DNA from: an uncultured Actinomycetes bacterium
GTDB taxonomy: Bacteria; Actinomycetota; Acidimicrobiia; Acidimicrobiales; Microtrichaceae
Reading direction: 5' to 3'
Length of the DNA: 7,376 nucleotides
Assembly (NCBI GenBank): GCA_903953195.1
Contig: CAJBIS010000391.1
Location: forward strand, 1-7,376
A program made the position numbers and the translations under genes. Under the pieces are notes generated by a model that saw only the letters and a list, made by a program, of their open reading frames with translations, ran no database searches and was not told where the DNA came from. This document shows positions 6,166 to 7,376 of the stretch, in pieces (position 1 is the first letter of the stretch; each line of letters opens with the position of its first letter).

Positions 6166-7164
6166 GTGTCCGAATCCCCGTCCGCCCCAGCCGCCGCCGA
6201 CAGCTCCGACGACGTCCGCAACGTGATCATCGTGGGCTCCGGCCCCGCCGGGCTGACCGCAGCGATCTACACGGCCCGAGCGAGTCTGGACCCGCTCATC
6301 ATCGAGGGCGAGCCGTCGTCGACCAGCGATCAGCCGGGCGGTCAGCTCATGTTGACGACCGAGGTCGAGAACTTCCCCGGGTTCCCCGACGGCGTGATGG
6401 GCCCCGAGCTCATGAGCTCGTTCCGGGCCCAGGCCGCACGGTTCGGCGCGGAGATCCTGACCGCGAAGGTCACCCGGCTCGACCTCTCGGCGCAGCCCTT
6501 CGGTGTCTGGGTCGGCGGCGACGACGGCGAACCCACGTATCGGGCCCGATCGGTGATCATCGCCACCGGGGCCAGCTCGTTGATGCTGGGCCTCGAATCG
6601 GAACGCCGGCTGCTCGGTCACGGCCTCTCGACCTGCGCCACCTGCGACGGCTTCTTCTTCCGTGACCAGGACATCTGCGTGGTCGGCGGCGGCGATTCCG
6701 CGCTCGAGGAGGCCATGTTCCTGAGCCGATTCGCCCGCACGGTCACCGTGATCCACCGCCGCGAGGAACTGCGGGCGTCGCGGATCATGCAGGACCGGGC
6801 CATGGCGAACGAGAAGATCTCGTTCCTGTGGAACAACGTCGTCGAGGACATCGTCGGCGACGACAAGGTCGAGGGCGTGGTGACCCGCGACCTGGTGAGC
6901 GGCGACGTGGTGACGCAGCCGTTCACCGGCGTCTTCGTGGCGATCGGCCATCGCCCGAACACCGACCTGTTCGCCGACCAGTTGGCGCTCGAGGACAACG
7001 GGTACCTCCGCACGTTCGACGGGACGTCCAGAACGAGCCTCGACGGGGTGTTCGCCTGCGGTGACGTCCAGGATCACTGGTACCGGCAGGCGATCACCGC
7101 TGCGGGCAGCGGCTGCATGGCGGCGATCGACGCCGAGCGCTGGCTCGAGTCCCACGGCCACTGA
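6166..7164 (+). CDS. trxB: Thioredoxin reductase (NADPH)
   Basis: This 332-aa low-molecular-weight thioredoxin reductase is a cytoplasmic FAD enzyme passing electrons from NADPH to thioredoxin through a redox-active disulfide. It has the FAD-binding GSGPAGLTAAIYTARA (24-39), GGQLMLTTEVENFPGFP (58-74), ATG (133-135), the active-site CATCDGFFFR (157-166; Cys157 and Cys160), the NADPH-binding GGGDSALEEA (174-183), HRREELRAS (197-205), and the C-terminal FAD motif GVFACGDVQD (294-303) followed by WYRQAITAAGSGCMAA. Every diagnostic residue is present and the length is close to the family norm, apart from an 18-residue hydrophilic N-terminal extension. It starts with GTG after a GAGG Shine-Dalgarno sequence. 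A 70-nt gap separates it from the small membrane protein gene, and thioredoxin follows 187 nt downstream. In many actinobacteria trxB-trxA are adjacent near oriC. The last codons form part of a 15-bp tandem repeat. Confidence 0.98.
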   Translation: MSESPSAPAAADSSDDVRNVIIVGSGPAGLTAAIYTARASLDPLIIEGEPSSTSDQPGGQLMLTTEVENFPGFPDGVMGPELMSSFRAQAARFGAEILTAKVTRLDLSAQPFGVWVGGDDGEPTYRARSVIIATGASSLMLGLESERRLLGHGLSTCATCDGFFFRDQDICVVGGGDSALEEAMFLSRFARTVTVIHRREELRASRIMQDRAMANEKISFLWNNVVEDIVGDDKVEGVVTRDLVSGDVVTQPFTGVFVAIGHRPNTDLFADQLALEDNGYLRTFDGTSRTSLDGVFACGDVQDHWYRQAITAAGSGCMAAIDAERWLESHGH

Positions 7165-7193
7165 CCGTCTCGCCACTGACCGTCTCGCCACTG
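7157..7193 (+). repeat. 15-bp tandem repeat spanning the trxB stop codon (about 2.5 copies)
   Basis: The unit GCCACTGACCGTCTC occurs at 7157-7171 and 7172-7186, followed by a 7-nt partial copy (GCCACTG) at 7187-7193. The copies are identical. The first contains the trxB stop (TGA 7162-7164). Because the unit length is a multiple of three, the second carries another TGA in the same frame at 7177-7179. It looks like a replication-slippage duplication at the 3' end of trxB; no function is evident. Confidence 0.9.
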
Positions 7194-7228
7194 CTCACGA
7201 GCGGGACCGTGGCGTGTGTGGGTTGATC

Positions 7229-7234
7229 TAGGAT
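7229..7234 (+). promoter_or_regulatory. Candidate -10 element of a trxA promoter
   Basis: TAGGAT closely matches the TANNNT -10 consensus and lies in the trxB-trxA intergenic region. A start about 6-8 nt downstream would give a leader of about 110 nt before trxA, unlike the leaderless arrangements elsewhere in the window. GACCGT at 7205-7210 is a weak -35 candidate at 18-bp spacing. Confidence 0.45.
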
Positions 7235-7292
7235 CGGCCCGTCGTCGTCAGATCCCGCCGCAGGGCGCTCGTCATCGGGCTCCTCAGCCGGG

Positions 7293-7309
7293 GACGAAAT
7301 GAATTCGTC
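7293..7309 (+). other. Short perfect hairpin in the trxA leader
   Basis: GACGAA (7293-7298), a 5-nt loop and TTCGTC (7304-7309) form a perfect 6-bp inverted repeat. GCC (7287-7289) and GGC (7310-7312) can extend it past a 3-nt bulge. No T-run follows, so it is not a standard intrinsic terminator. It lies about 40 nt before the trxA start and could be an mRNA structure or an operator-like dyad; its function is unknown. Confidence 0.4.
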
Positions 7310-7339
7310 GGCGAGTTGGTTGACGGTTGACACGGCTCG

Positions 7340-7345
7340 AAAGGA
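7340..7345 (+). promoter_or_regulatory. Shine-Dalgarno sequence of trxA
   Basis: AAAGGA lies 6 nt before ATG 7352, a good ribosome binding site at the usual distance. It fixes the start of the truncated gene at the right edge. Confidence 0.65.
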
Positions 7346-7351
7346 CCATCC

Positions 7352-7376
7352 ATGGGCATCTCCACGCTGAGCGAAG
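7352..7376 (+). CDS. trxA: Probable thioredoxin, first 8 codons only
   Basis: Translation from ATG 7352 gives MGISTLSE before the window ends. The identification rests on context: it follows trxB in the same orientation, has its own Shine-Dalgarno sequence and candidate promoter, and the residues fit the variable beginning of a thioredoxin, where a threonine-leucine-serine/threonine-glutamate pattern is common. The active-site WCGPC would lie beyond the window. Thioredoxin would be the direct substrate of the neighbouring reductase. Other products cannot be excluded from 8 residues. Confidence 0.6.

Noticed and set aside
7203..7224. SigR-type (GGGAAT...GTT) oxidative-stress promoter before trxA
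   Set aside because: GGGACC and GGTT are present, but the spacer is only about 12 nt instead of about 16-17, so the match is not credible.
7327..7332. Consensus -35 TTGACA close to trxA
   Set aside because: A -10 at normal spacing would fall on or after the trxA start codon, where no TANNNT occurs. It is better explained as part of the GGTTGAC repeat.
7299..7369. Small upstream ORF (23 codons from ATG 7299) overlapping the trxA start
   Set aside because: GGGGA lies just upstream, but the spacing is short, the frame has no distinctive composition, and it overlaps trxA out of frame. It is probably chance.
1..7376. Defence system, mobile element or CRISPR array
   Set aside because: No transposase, integrase, nuclease or restriction gene is seen, there are no spaced repeats, and composition is uniform. 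All recognised genes fit core chromosomal functions.

Overview
The window is a gene-dense, strongly GC-rich stretch of bacterial chromosome. Reading frames favour G/C at third positions, two of the plus-strand genes start with GTG by promoter position and two more by reading frame, and most starts lack a Shine-Dalgarno sequence. The gene content and order point to an actinobacterium. An Acidimicrobiia/Ilumatobacter-like lineage is my impression only; no taxonomic marker such as rRNA is present.

Layout, left to right. A minus-strand unit occupies 1-1042: a class II histone-deacetylase-like amidohydrolase, followed downstream by the first 12 codons of another gene that runs off the left edge. 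A divergent intergenic region of about 125 bp separates this unit from a plus-strand run. The run comprises a two-half GNAT acetyltransferase, a large secreted and C-terminally membrane-anchored protein of the DUF6049 type, an intact Hanks-type Ser/Thr kinase with one transmembrane helix and a discoidin-like extracellular domain, a 105-residue two-helix membrane protein, thioredoxin reductase (trxB), and the first eight codons of what is very probably thioredoxin (trxA).

The right-hand part resembles the conserved actinobacterial block known from Mycobacterium tuberculosis as Rv3909 (DUF6049-like) - Rv3910 (MurJ/MviN fused to a pseudokinase and an extracellular domain) - sigM - anti-sigma - trxB2 - trxC, which lies close to the origin of replication. 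Here the MurJ flippase part is absent. The kinase is a separate gene with all catalytic residues, and sigM and its anti-sigma factor are replaced by one small membrane protein. The DUF6049 protein, the kinase and the small membrane protein are plausibly envelope-associated. TrxB and TrxA form the NADPH-dependent disulfide-reducing system.

A recurring signal is a -10 hexamer (TACGCT, TAGCGT or TAGGCT) placed 6-9 nt before a start codon, with no ribosome binding site. This suggests leaderless transcription for five genes. Only trxB and trxA have recognisable Shine-Dalgarno sequences, and trxA appears to have a leader of about 110 nt. I found no mobile element, CRISPR array, tRNA or rRNA, and nothing resembling a defence system. 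The window reads as ordinary core chromosome with an unusual version of a known cell-envelope locus.
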